From NCBI GenBank assembly GCA_963830385.1, contig CAWHMD010000004.1:248001-312000 (forward strand): a stretch of DNA of 64,000 nucleotides. Direction: 5' to 3'. Made by a program: the position numbers and the translations under genes. Below the pieces are notes generated by a model. The model did not search any database. It worked only from the letters and a program-made list of their open reading frames with translations, and was not told where the DNA came from. Positions 8,489 to 16,458 of this stretch are shown here, one piece after another (position 1 is the stretch's first letter; every line of letters begins with the position of its first letter). The DNA is from Bog-532 sp963830385 (GTDB lineage: Bacteria > Actinomycetota > Actinomycetes > Streptosporangiales > Streptosporangiaceae).

Positions 8489-8565
8489 CGATGCACCGCC
8501 CGCAGCCGTCCACTGCCGCGAGCAGGGCTGACAAGGAAACTCTCAGCGCCGGCGTCTTGATGAGA

Positions 8566-10094
8566 TTATGGTGTGGTTGTTTCGGGCCGGCCCGGTCGCT
8601 CGGCCTGCTGCTGAGCGGAGGTCGGCTGGGCCGACAGTTCGCCGGGGGCGGGGCTGGGCGGCGACTGTCTGGCTGGGTCGGGTCCGAAGGCGAAGCCAGC
8701 TATCGCGCCGAGCGCGGCGAACGCGGCCGCGGCGATCAGGACGTCATTGAGCCCGCTGGAGGTGCCGGAGCGGGCGGCGTGGGTGACCGCGGCGCGGGCG
8801 CCGGGCGGGGCGGGCAGGCCCGCTAGGGCGTGCAGGGTGGCGGTGGTGATGCGGGAGGCGTAGAGGGCGCCGAGCACGGCCACACCGGTGGCCGTGCCGA
8901 CCTGGCGCAGCGTGTTCGTCAGGCCGGCCGCCATCCCGGCGCGGGCCGGCTGTACCGCCGCAAGGGCCGCTGAGGCCAGGCTGGTGGAGGTGATGCCCAG
9001 GCCGATCCCGGCCAGGATAAAGCCGGGCACCAGCACCAGCCAGGAGGACGTGGCGGTCAGGTGGGCCATCGAGGCCAGACCGGCTGCGGCCGCGGCCATG
9101 GCCCCACCCAGCAGCACCCGCATCGCCACTTTGCCGATCAGCCGGCCGGTCAGCAGGCGACCAAGAAGGAGACCAGCGTCAGCGGCAGGAACCGCAGCCC
9201 GGCCTGGACCGGGGAGTAGCTGAGGGTGTTCTGCACATACAGCGACAGATAGGTGATCATCCCGATGACCGTCGCCGAGATCGCGAACGCCACGAACCCG
9301 GTCGCGGCGAAGCTGCGCCGCCCGAACAGGCGCAGGTCGGCCATGGGCGCGGCGGCGATGCGCAGCTCGTAGAACACGAACCCGGCGAAGGCCACGGCCA
9401 CGGCCGCGAACAGAGCCACGATCACAGGGCTCGCCCAGCCCAGCGCGTTCCCGCGGATCAGCGCGAACATCAGCGCGGTCAGCGCCACGGTGACCAGGGC
9501 CGTGCCCACCCAGTCGGCCCGGCCGCCGGCCGGGTTGCGGGATTCGCGCAGCCGGGCCACCCCGCCCGCGAACGCCGCCACGCCGATGGGCAGGTTGACG
9601 AAGAAGATGAACCGCCAGCTCAGGGTGTCGGTCAGCACCCCGCCGGCCAGCGGCCCGATGGCGCTGGCGCCGCCGAGCGTGACGCCGAAGACGCCCAGCG
9701 CCCGGGCCAGGGCGGCGCCGGAGAATTCCGCGCGCAGCAGCGGGGTGGCGGTGGCGAACAGCACCGCGCCGCCGACTCCCTGCAGCGCGCGGAACAACTC
9801 CAGCGTCAGCGCGGTCCAGGCCAGCGCACAGGCCAGCGACCCGGCGGTGAAGATGACCAGGCCGACCAGGAACAGCCTGCGCCGGCCCAGCCGGTCACCT
9901 AGGGTGGCCGCTGGCAGCAGCAGCACGGCCAGCACCAGGGCATAGGCGGCGCTCACCCACTGCAGGTCCGGCAGGCTCGCGTGCAGATCCCGCTGGATCG
10001 ATGGCAGCGCCACGCTCACGATGGTGATATCCAGCAGCAACATGAATGCCGCCGTGCACACCAGCGCCAGGGTCCACCGCTGCCGCGACGACAT
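8566..10094 (-). pseudogene. MFS exporter (DHA2, 14-TMS type), split by one frameshift
   Basis: Read across one frame change, this is a roughly 508-residue drug:proton antiporter of the DHA2 type. The first part (10094 down to about 9150) has LLLDITIVSVALPSIQRDL, the GDRLGRRR loop and LPIGVAAFAGG. It ends LTLVSFLVAC-stop. The frame shifted by one base continues LLTGRLIGKVAMRVLLGG through the last helices and a Pro/Ala/Gln-rich tail to 8566. The break lies at about 9132-9140 and is best explained by one missing base. Full length and motifs are otherwise normal. The start lies 9 nt after the stop of the degraded hydrolase, so the two once formed an operon. Confidence 0.85.
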
Positions 10095-10103
10095 CCCGGG
10101 ACT

Positions 10104-10900
10104 TCAGCCATCTGACTCACCACCCCCGGCTAGCAGTGCAGGGGCGAAAAAGTCGATGAGCAGTTGGTTGACGCGCTCAGCCTCGTCGTGATGGACCCAG
10201 TGCGAGGCGTCGGGCAGACGCTCGACGCGGTCCAGGTTGAGAACGTCGTCGTGCTCGGGCTCGGCGAGTTCAGGGCTGAGGTAGCGATCGCGTTCGCCCC
10301 AGATGACCAGGGTGGGCCCCTTGATCGGGCGGAGCGCCGCTTCGGCCTTCTCCTGCGACTGCCGCACCGAGGACCGGTAGTAGTTGATCATGCCGGTGGC
10401 CGTGCCGGGCTGGGACCAGGCCTCGATGTAGCGGTCGGTTTCCTCCTGTGTGAAGGCCGGGTGGGCGTCGCGCAGGAAGTGCCGGAAGAAATGCCAATCG
10501 TTGACGTGCACGACGGTTTCGGGCAGGTCCGGGAGGTCAAAGAAGAAGTACCAGGACCGGCGGAGCTGGCCCGGGTGGTGCAGTCCCTGCGATAGCTTCC
10601 GCGGATGAGCCGCGTTGAGGATGGCCGGCCGGTTCACGACCTCGGGTACTGCATCGCAGTGGCCCACGCGACGGACCCGCCCCGGTCGTGACCGGCCAGC
10701 ATCGCGGAGGTGGCACCGCGTTCTTAGATGAGACCGCGGAGATCGGCGGTCAGCTGGTCGGTGTCGTAGGCCTCGATGTAATGCAGCCGCACGTCGCCGA
10801 TCTCGGCGTAGCCTTCACGAAGTTCGCTGCTCCAGAGTCCTGGCACTTGTTGTTTCGCCATCCCACTCGCGCCGCTGGCGGGGCCCTCGGTTGTGCTCAT
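10104..10900 (-). pseudogene. Degraded epoxide-hydrolase-like alpha/beta hydrolase
   Basis: The start is ATG 10900 after GGGAGG (MSTTEGPASG..., then GYAEIGDVRLHYIEA). The frame then jumps straight to YDTDQLTADLRGLI, so the oxyanion-hole segment (usual HGFP) is deleted. A TAA stop at 10724-10726 follows, then ERGATSAMLAGHDRGGSVAWATAMQYP with the nucleophile elbow GHDRGG. A one-base shift near 10645 leads to EVVNRPAILNAAHP, a cap region, and LVIWGERDRYLSPE with the C-terminal catalytic acid and DASHWVHHDE histidine. Deletion, stop and frameshift together make loss of function near certain. The ancestor resembled soluble epoxide hydrolases and preceded the MFS gene. Confidence 0.87.
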
Positions 10901-10957
10901 TCCGCCTCCCTGGGGTTGTGGCAGGGACGACGCTACGATCTCAACCGCTGTGGCAAC

Positions 10958-11030
10958 CCAGGGAACACCCTGGGATTCCCACAGGGAACACCCTGGGGTC
11001 CCCCCACAGGGAACATCCCGGCGGTCCCTT
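10958..11030. repeat. Three imperfect GGGAACAYCC repeats
   Basis: AGGGAACACCC occurs at 10960 and 10983 and AGGGAACATCC at 11008, giving periods of 23 and 25 bases, each followed by a G/C-rich linker. Each unit is itself nearly palindromic (CCCAGGGAACACCCTGGG). They lie between the hydrolase and LuxR remnants. Too few and too irregular for a CRISPR array. Confidence 0.6.
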
Positions 11031-11054
11031 GGTCTGGCCCGTCCGCGGGCTCAC

Positions 11055-11400
11055 TGGGGTTGTGCACGCCCCGAACGACGCAGCCGCCACCCTGTGCGAG
11101 GTGATATCGAGCTTGGCGAACACGTTGCGCAGGTGCCACTCGACCGTGCGCGCGCTGACGAACAACTGCGCGCCGATCTCCGGGTTCGAAAGCCATCGCG
11201 GGCGAGCCGGGCGATCTGCCCCTCCTGCGGCGTGAGTTCTTCGCGCGTTCCTTGCTGACCTTCTCGCCGCTCGATCGCCTCGCGTGCAAGCTCCACGTCT
11301 CCCACATGCATGGCTGCCTCGACCAGCTGGGGGAGCGCCCACACAGAGCGGTGCTCGTCCCCGGCGGCGGCGCTCGGGGTGGTCCTTCCTGGCTGCGTGG
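11055..11400 (-). pseudogene. LuxR/LAL family regulator remnant
   Basis: Only the C-terminal end of a large LuxR (LAL) regulator is left. From about 11400 downward I read HRSVWALPQLVEAAMHVGDVELAREAIERR, then EELTPQEGQIARLARDG. A one-base shift near 11190-11205 leads to LSNPEIGAQLFVSARTVEWHLRNVFAKLDITS, the GerE-type HTH. In LAL proteins the alpha-solenoid segment and the HTH are normally separated by about 100 residues that are missing here. No start codon or upstream ATPase domain is present. The piece lies in the same decay zone as the hydrolase and MFS pseudogenes. Confidence 0.78.
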
Positions 11401-11514
11401 TCTATCGTGGTGGAGAGATGGTCAAAGATGGATTATTTGTTCGATTACTAGTCTTCGGCCTGCAGTTGGGATTTCCCATTGGGGGTGGGACGACCCCCCT
11501 GGTCCCCCGGTTCC

Positions 11515-11595
11515 CGCTGCGGTACCGGCCGTAGGACCGGCCACTCGCCGGGCCTGAAGGCCCGGACTCGCTGGGCCGGTTAGATCGCCTCGCCG
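11515..11595 (+). repeat. 81-nt structured direct repeat, copy A
   Basis: This 81-base stretch recurs in the same orientation at 12682-12762 with about 77 identities and no gaps. It can fold as nested stems: an outer CCGGCC/GGCCGG pair, ACTCG on both sides as an internal loop, and an inner CCGGGCC-TGAA-GGCCCGG hairpin. Copy A ends 77 bases before the zeta-like gene. No coding potential stands out. It may be an RNA element, a mobile palindromic repeat or the trace of a cassette insertion. Confidence 0.8.
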
Positions 11596-11672
11596 TTCCC
11601 GCTCCGGTGACGGTCAGACCGCCGTCTGGAAGTGAGACAGGAGAGGGCGGGTCTCCTGGTTGACAATCAACC

Positions 11673-12599
11673 ATGATCTGGACCGCCGGTCGTAACCGGC
11701 AGCTGGGCGAACTGATCGCCGAGGTCTTCCGGACCGCCGGCCCGGTGCCGCGCGAGTACCGTGCGGTCGTCGTCGGCGGTCCGCCCGGGGCGGACAAGGC
11801 GGCCGCGCTGGAGGAGCACGGCGCCGACCGGTCGCAGTTCCTAACGATCAGCGTCGACGACGTGCTGACCCGGATGGCCGCCCGCGGGCTCATCCCGGCG
11901 GTGCCCGGCCGCCCGCCACTGGCGGGCGCGGAGCTTGTGCACACCGAGGCCCAGCACGTAGCCAAGCGGATCGGGCTGGCGGCGGTCAACGACGGCTGGA
12001 ACATCATCCTCGACGTCACGCTCGCCTCCCGGCCGTCCACCGAGTCCTGGACCTACGCGCTGCGGTTCGCGGACTACTCGGTCACCGTCGTCTACGCCGG
12101 GCTCAGCGCGGAGGAGTCGATCCGCCGGTCGGCGGCCGCGTACCAGCAGGCCGAGGAGGAGTACCGGCAGGGCCGCGGCTATGGCGGCCGGTACCTGCCG
12201 CCGGACGCGATCCGGGCGCTGGACGGGCCGGCCGCGACCGCCGCCCGGGACAGCATGCGCTGGGTCTCCGGCGCCGAGCCGGCCAGCGTGACCGCGGGCC
12301 GCCCCCGTCCCGGCGGCCTGCCTGGCGGCGCCGTATCGGCGATGATCGACGCCTACCGGAGCGGCCAGCTCAGCCTGGACGGCCTGAGCCTGGAGTTCCG
12401 CGCCCGCCGCTGGCCCGCCGTGCCGGCGGTCTGCCCGCCCGCGCTGGAATCCGCGAGCGCGGCCGTCGACGACCTGGAGCCGTACGTACCGGGTTCGTTC
12501 GACGACGTGGTGATGGCCTACGACCTGGGCAAGCTGTCCGACGACGAGTACGAGTTCCTGGCCGAAGCCGCCAACGTGTCGGTTCCCGAGCCGGGCTGA
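11673..12599 (+). CDS. Zeta-toxin-like P-loop kinase with degenerate Walker A
   Basis: A 308-residue protein with the layout of zeta toxins. The P-loop position (residues 35-42) reads GGPPGADKA, so the usual GK[ST] has become DKA. It is followed by ISVDDVLTRMAARGLIP (the usual NPDD acidic position), WNIILDVTLAS (Walker-B-like) and GRGYGGRYLPPDAIRAL (lid region). Zeta toxins phosphorylate UDP-N-acetylglucosamine or related substrates. The altered P-loop makes kinase activity doubtful. The last 90 residues are acidic and not part of the zeta fold. No epsilon-type antitoxin is adjacent. ATG start at 11673. The gene is bracketed by two 81-nt direct repeats. Confidence 0.7.
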   Translation: MIWTAGRNRQLGELIAEVFRTAGPVPREYRAVVVGGPPGADKAAALEEHGADRSQFLTISVDDVLTRMAARGLIPAVPGRPPLAGAELVHTEAQHVAKRIGLAAVNDGWNIILDVTLASRPSTESWTYALRFADYSVTVVYAGLSAEESIRRSAAAYQQAEEEYRQGRGYGGRYLPPDAIRALDGPAATAARDSMRWVSGAEPASVTAGRPRPGGLPGGAVSAMIDAYRSGQLSLDGLSLEFRARRWPAVPAVCPPALESASAAVDDLEPYVPGSFDDVVMAYDLGKLSDDEYEFLAEAANVSVPEPG

Positions 12600-12608
12600 T
12601 ATCCCCGA

Positions 12609-12640
12609 GGGCTGTTATCCCCCGGGGGCTGTTATCCCCC
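12609..12640 (+). repeat. 17-bp tandem repeat, two units
   Basis: GGGCTGTTATCCCCC occurs at 12609-12623 and 12626-12640. The flanking C-run/G-run pairs can form strong G/C hairpins directly behind the zeta-like gene's stop, so this may act as its terminator. Confidence 0.6.
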
Positions 12641-12681
12641 GGGGGGACGACCCCCCGTACCCCCCGCTGCGCGTCGCGCCC

Positions 12682-12762
12682 CGCTGCGGTATCCGCCGTA
12701 GGACCGGCCACTCGCCGGGCCTGAAGGCCCGGACTCGCTGGGCCGGATAGATCGGCTCGCCG
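12682..12762 (+). repeat. 81-nt structured direct repeat, copy B
   Basis: Second copy of the element at 11515-11595. The inner hairpin and the ACTCG internal-loop sequences are identical to copy A. The four differences fall near the outer ends. In this copy TATCCG (left) can pair exactly with CGGATA (right); copy A forms ACCGG/CCGGT there instead, so an outer stem can be drawn in both copies despite the changes. Confidence 0.8.
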
Positions 12763-13019
12763 TGCCTGCGGTGGCGCCTGCTGGGCCAACTCGGTGGTGT
12801 CTGCAAGACCAATTCGCAGGTCAGTTGGGTTTCGTGCGAGTGTGTCGGCATCGGGGCGCTTCTCGGCGTCTTGTGTGTTGGGCCGCCCGTTCTCGGTAGA
12901 TCCTTGCGTTGGGAAGTCTGTTTTTCTCAATTTTGCGTCGGGATATTGCGCGAAGATGTTGGAAAGGTTACGTTCCTCGGTACATCGGCTCCATGTTGTC
13001 CCTCCCCCATCCCGCTGAC

Positions 13020-13039
13020 GTGGCGCACCGGTGCGCCAC
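13020..13039. promoter_or_regulatory. 20-bp perfect palindrome before the glycanase gene
   Basis: GTGGCGCACCGGTGCGCCAC is a perfect 10+10 palindrome that ends four bases before the GAAAGGGG ribosome-binding site of the secreted glycanase. It could be a repressor operator or an mRNA hairpin near the translation start. No dedicated regulator lies next to it. Confidence 0.6.
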
Positions 13040-13055
13040 TCGAAAGGGGCGCCAG

Positions 13056-16000
13056 GTGTTCCCATCGTTCCGAGATCTACGGCGGGCCTTCGCGGTGGCC
13101 GCCGCCGCCGTGTCACTGACCGCCGCGGGCATCGCGGCCGTCGCGGTCACACCCGCGTCGGCTGCCACAGGCGGCGGCGGTGCCAGCCTCCCGTATACCG
13201 AAGTGCAGGCCGAGAGCTCCGCCACCAACGGCACCGTCATCGGTCCCAGCTACACCCAGGGCCAGCTGGCCGACGAGGCGTCCGGCCGCAAGGCCGTGAC
13301 CCTGCAGGGCAACGGCAGCGGGCAGTACGTCACGTTCACCACGCCGGTGGCGACGAACTCGATCGACTTCCGCTACAGCATCCCGGACAGCTCCGGCGGC
13401 TCGGTCTACACCGCCCCGCTGTCGCTGTACGTCAACGGCACCAAGCAGAGCGACTTCACCCTGACCAACGCCTACAGCTGGTACTACGGCAGCTACCCGT
13501 TCACCAACACCCCCGGCAGCGGTCAGCACCACTTCTACGACGAGGTGCACCGGCTGTTCTCCACCACCTATCCGGCCGGCACCACGTTCAAGCTGCAGGT
13601 CGACTCGGGCGACAGCGCGTCCTCCTACACGATCGACTTCGCCGACTTCGAGCAGGTCGGCGCCGCCCTGACCCAGCCCGCCGGCTCGGTCTCGGTGGTC
13701 AGCGAGGGGGCCGACGCCAGCGGCGCGGCCGACTCGACCAGCGCGTTCAACGCCGCGATCGCGGCGGCCGGGTCGGGTGGCACGGTGTGGATCCCGCCGG
13801 GCACCTACAACGTCCCCGGGCACATCGCGGTCAACAACGTGACGATCGCCGGCGCCGGCATGTGGTACTCGACGGTGACCGGCACCGCCCCCGGGTTCTA
13901 CGGCAACTCCGCCCCGAACCCCAGCACCAACGTGCACCTGCAGAACTTCGCGATCTCCGGCAACGTCCAGGAACGCGACGACAGCGCCCAGGTCAACGGC
14001 ATCGGCGGGGCGATGAGCGACTCGACCGTGTCCAACATCTGGATCGAGCACATGAAGGTCGGGGCCTGGATGGACGGCCCGATGGACAAGCTGACGTTCA
14101 GCGGCATGCGGATCCGCGACACCACCGCCGACGGCATCAACTTCCACGGTGGCGTGACCAACTCGACCGTGACCAACAGCGACATCCGCAACACCGGTGA
14201 CGACGGCATCGCCACCTGGGCCGACTCCGGTATCGGGGCCGACGCCAACGACACCATCTCCAACAACACCGTCCAGCTGCAGATGCTGGCCAACGGCATC
14301 GCGATCTACGGCGGCCACGACAACACGGTCAGCGGCAACCTGGTGGTCGACACCGGCATCACCCAGGGCGGCGGCATCCAGGTCGGCCAGCGGTTCAGCT
14401 CCACCCCGGTCGGCACGACCACGATCACCAACAACACGATGATCCGGGACGGCGACCTGGACCCGAACTGGCAGTTCGGCGTGGGCGCGCTGTGGTTCGA
14501 CGGCAGCCAGGGCACGGTGAACGGTCCGATCAACGTGACCAACGCGCTGATCGAGCAGAGCCCGTTCGAGGCCATCCAGTGGGTGGAGGGCGAGGTCAAC
14601 GGGGTCAACCTCAACAACGTGACGATCAACGGCACCGGCACGTTCGCGCTGCAGGAGCAGGACCCGGGCACGGCGTCGGCCACCAACGTCGTGGCCACCA
14701 ACGTGGCCCAGGCGAACGCGGGCAACGCGCCCAGCTACAGCTGCGAGGGCAGCGGGTTCACGATCACCGATGGCGGCGGCAACTCCGGCATCAGCCCGAC
14801 CCAGTGCAACGGCTGGCCGGCCCCGGTCTACCCGCCGTACCCCAACTCCGGGGTGAGCGTCAGCCCCACCGCGCTCAACTTCGGCTCGGTCGCCACCGGG
14901 TCCAAGAGCAGCGCCCAGACCGTGACCGTTTCCAACCCGACCGGCTCGGCCGCCTCGGTCTCGTCCATCGCCGCCACCGGTGACTTCAGCCAGAGCAACA
15001 CCTGTGGCTCGTCCATCGGGGCGGGCGGCTCCTGCACGGTCAGCGTGACGTTCGCGCCGGCCGCGGCCGGCAGCCGCACCGGCACGCTGACCGTCAACGC
15101 GGACGGCGTCACCAACACGGTCAGCCTGTCCGGCACCGGGACCAGTTCCGGGGGCGGCAGCGCCACGCTGACCGCCTCGCCCACCTCGGTGGCGTTCGGC
15201 AGTGAGGCGGTCGGCTCGACCGCGGCGGCCCAGAAGGTGACGATCGCCAACACCGGCAGCGCCGCGGCCTCGGTGTCGTCGGTCACCGCCGGCGCCCCGT
15301 TCGCGCAGACCAATACCTGCGGCACCTCGATCGCGGCAGGCGGCTCGTGCACGGTCAGCGTGACGTTCACCCCGACCGCGGCCGGGGGCGCGTCCGCCAA
15401 CCTGACCGTGGCCAGCAACGCCACCAACCCGTCGCTGACCGTGCCGCTGACCGGCACCGGCACCGGCAGCGGCGGGACCAGCACCAACCTGGCGCTGAAC
15501 GCCCCCATCACGGCGTCCAGCTACACCCAGACCTACGTCCCCGCCAACGCCGACGACGGCAACACCAACACCTACTGGGAGGGCACCAACGGCGCCTGGC
15601 CCACCACCCTGACCGTCAACCTGGGCGCCACCGACTCGCTGACCAAGGTGGTCATCGACCTGCCACCCGCGTCGGCCTGGAACACCCGCACTCAGACCCT
15701 TTCCGTCCTTGGCTCCACCGACGGGTCGGCCTACAGCACCCTGGCCGGCTCGGCCACCTACACGTTCGACCCGTCCAGCGGGAACACGGTGACGATCCCG
15801 CTGCCGTCCGGTACCAGCGACCAGTACGTCCGGCTGTCGTTCACGGCCAACAGCGTCCAGAACGGCGCCCAGGCCTCCGAGGTCCAGGTCTGGGGCACCA
15901 CCGGGGCCAGCTCGGGCCACCCTGACCTGGCCCTCAACGCCGCGGTCAGCGCGTCCAGCTACACCCAGACCTACGTCGCCTCCAACGCGGTGGACGGCAA

Positions 16001-16340
16001 CACCAGCACCTACTGGGAGGGCACCAACGGCGCCTGGCCGACCACCTTCACCGTCAACTTGGGCGCCAGCAAGTCGCTGGGCTCGATCGTCCTGGACCTG
16101 CCGCCCTCGTCGGCGTGGGGCACCCGGACTCAGACCCTTTCCGTCCTTGGCTCGGCCAGCGGATCGAGCTACAGCACGCTGGTGAGCTCCGCCACCTACA
16201 CCTTCAACCCGTCGACCGGGAACACGGTGACGATCCCGTTGCCGTCCGGCACCACCGACCAGTACGTCCAGCTCTCGTTCACCGCCAACAGCGTCCAGAA
16301 CGGCGCGCAGATCTCAGAACTGGACATTTACGGCTCGTGA
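13056..16340 (+). CDS. Secreted beta-helix glycanase, GH87 (alpha-1,3-glucanase)-like
   Basis: A 1094-residue exported protein. Residues 1-36 are a signal peptide ending TPASA. Then come a carbohydrate-binding-like sandwich (about 44-200), a right-handed beta-helix (about 205-590), two choice-of-anchor-D Ig-like domains (about 600-700 and 703-805), and two F5/8-type C (discoidin) domains (about 810-945 and 956-1094) that are near copies. The helix carries clustered acids, TTADGINFHGG (about 358) and NTGDDGIATW (about 380), a pattern I associate with GH87 mycodextranases. The likely role is degradation of fungal cell-wall alpha-1,3-glucan; the exact family needs a profile search. The GTG start at 13056 follows GAAAGGGG. 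A terminator-like repeat follows the stop. Confidence 0.85.
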   Translation: MFPSFRDLRRAFAVAAAAVSLTAAGIAAVAVTPASAATGGGGASLPYTEVQAESSATNGTVIGPSYTQGQLADEASGRKAVTLQGNGSGQYVTFTTPVATNSIDFRYSIPDSSGGSVYTAPLSLYVNGTKQSDFTLTNAYSWYYGSYPFTNTPGSGQHHFYDEVHRLFSTTYPAGTTFKLQVDSGDSASSYTIDFADFEQVGAALTQPAGSVSVVSEGADASGAADSTSAFNAAIAAAGSGGTVWIPPGTYNVPGHIAVNNVTIAGAGMWYSTVTGTAPGFYGNSAPNPSTNVHLQNFAISGNVQERDDSAQVNGIGGAMSDSTVSNIWIEHMKVGAWMDGPMDKLTFSGMRIRDTTADGINFHGGVTNSTVTNSDIRNTGDDGIATWADSGIGADANDTISNNTVQLQMLANGIAIYGGHDNTVSGNLVVDTGITQGGGIQVGQRFSSTPVGTTTITNNTMIRDGDLDPNWQFGVGALWFDGSQGTVNGPINVTNALIEQSPFEAIQWVEGEVNGVNLNNVTINGTGTFALQEQDPGTASATNVVATNVAQANAGNAPSYSCEGSGFTITDGGGNSGISPTQCNGWPAPVYPPYPNSGVSVSPTALNFGSVATGSKSSAQTVTVSNPTGSAASVSSIAATGDFSQSNTCGSSIGAGGSCTVSVTFAPAAAGSRTGTLTVNADGVTNTVSLSGTGTSSGGGSATLTASPTSVAFGSEAVGSTAAAQKVTIANTGSAAASVSSVTAGAPFAQTNTCGTSIAAGGSCTVSVTFTPTAAGGASANLTVASNATNPSLTVPLTGTGTGSGGTSTNLALNAPITASSYTQTYVPANADDGNTNTYWEGTNGAWPTTLTVNLGATDSLTKVVIDLPPASAWNTRTQTLSVLGSTDGSAYSTLAGSATYTFDPSSGNTVTIPLPSGTSDQYVRLSFTANSVQNGAQASEVQVWGTTGASSGHPDLALNAAVSASSYTQTYVASNAVDGNTSTYWEGTNGAWPTTFTVNLGASKSLGSIVLDLPPSSAWGTRTQTLSVLGSASGSSYSTLVSSATYTFNPSTGNTVTIPLPSGTTDQYVQLSFTANSVQNGAQISELDIYGS

Positions 16341-16349
16341 TCTTGTTAT

Positions 16350-16403
16350 GGCCCGGGCCGGATGGATGAACGAAAGATCGGTGTAATCCATTTGGCCCGG
16401 GCC
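16350..16403. terminator. Inverted repeat, probable terminator
   Basis: GGCCCGGGCC (16350-16359) and ATGGAT (16362-16367) are mirrored by ATCCAT (16386-16391) and GGCCCGGGCC (16394-16403), giving a long interrupted stem starting 9 nt after the glycanase stop. There is no T-run, as is common in high-GC actinobacteria. Confidence 0.6.
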
Positions 16404-16458
16404 GGCGTCCTTTACTTAGCTGGGCAGGCAGCCCGGGGGCCATGAGGGGGGCCTGGTG

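Larger units (their letters stand above)
12600..13055. other. Non-coding stretch with repeats and long leader
   Basis: This 456-base gap holds a two-unit G/C-rich tandem repeat, copy B of the 81-nt element, then about 250 bases of less GC-rich leader with no convincing gene, and a 20-base palindrome just before the next ribosome-binding site. A longer in-frame start for the next gene at 12909 exists but gives an unlikely N-terminus ahead of the signal peptide. Confidence 0.55.

Noticed and set aside
10958..11030. Possible mini CRISPR array
   Set aside because: Only three imperfect units, irregular 23-25 base period, no true spacers and no cas genes in the window.
11055..11400. Complete LuxR regulator gene
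   Set aside because: The HTH is in a different frame from the segment before it and about 100 residues between them, plus the ATPase part, are missing.
11673..12599. Integrative cassette or transposon carrying the zeta-like gene
   Set aside because: Flanking repeats are direct and structured but I see no transposase, integrase or target duplication, so mobility is kept only as a hypothesis in the findings.
12909..13055. Longer start for the glycanase at 12909
   Set aside because: It would place about 50 unrelated residues before a classical signal peptide; GTG 13056 has a good GAAAGGGG site.
13113..15920. 935-codon open frame opposite the secreted glycanase
   Set aside because: Low-complexity Gly/Arg/Val composition typical of antisense reading in high-GC DNA; the plus strand has clear domains.
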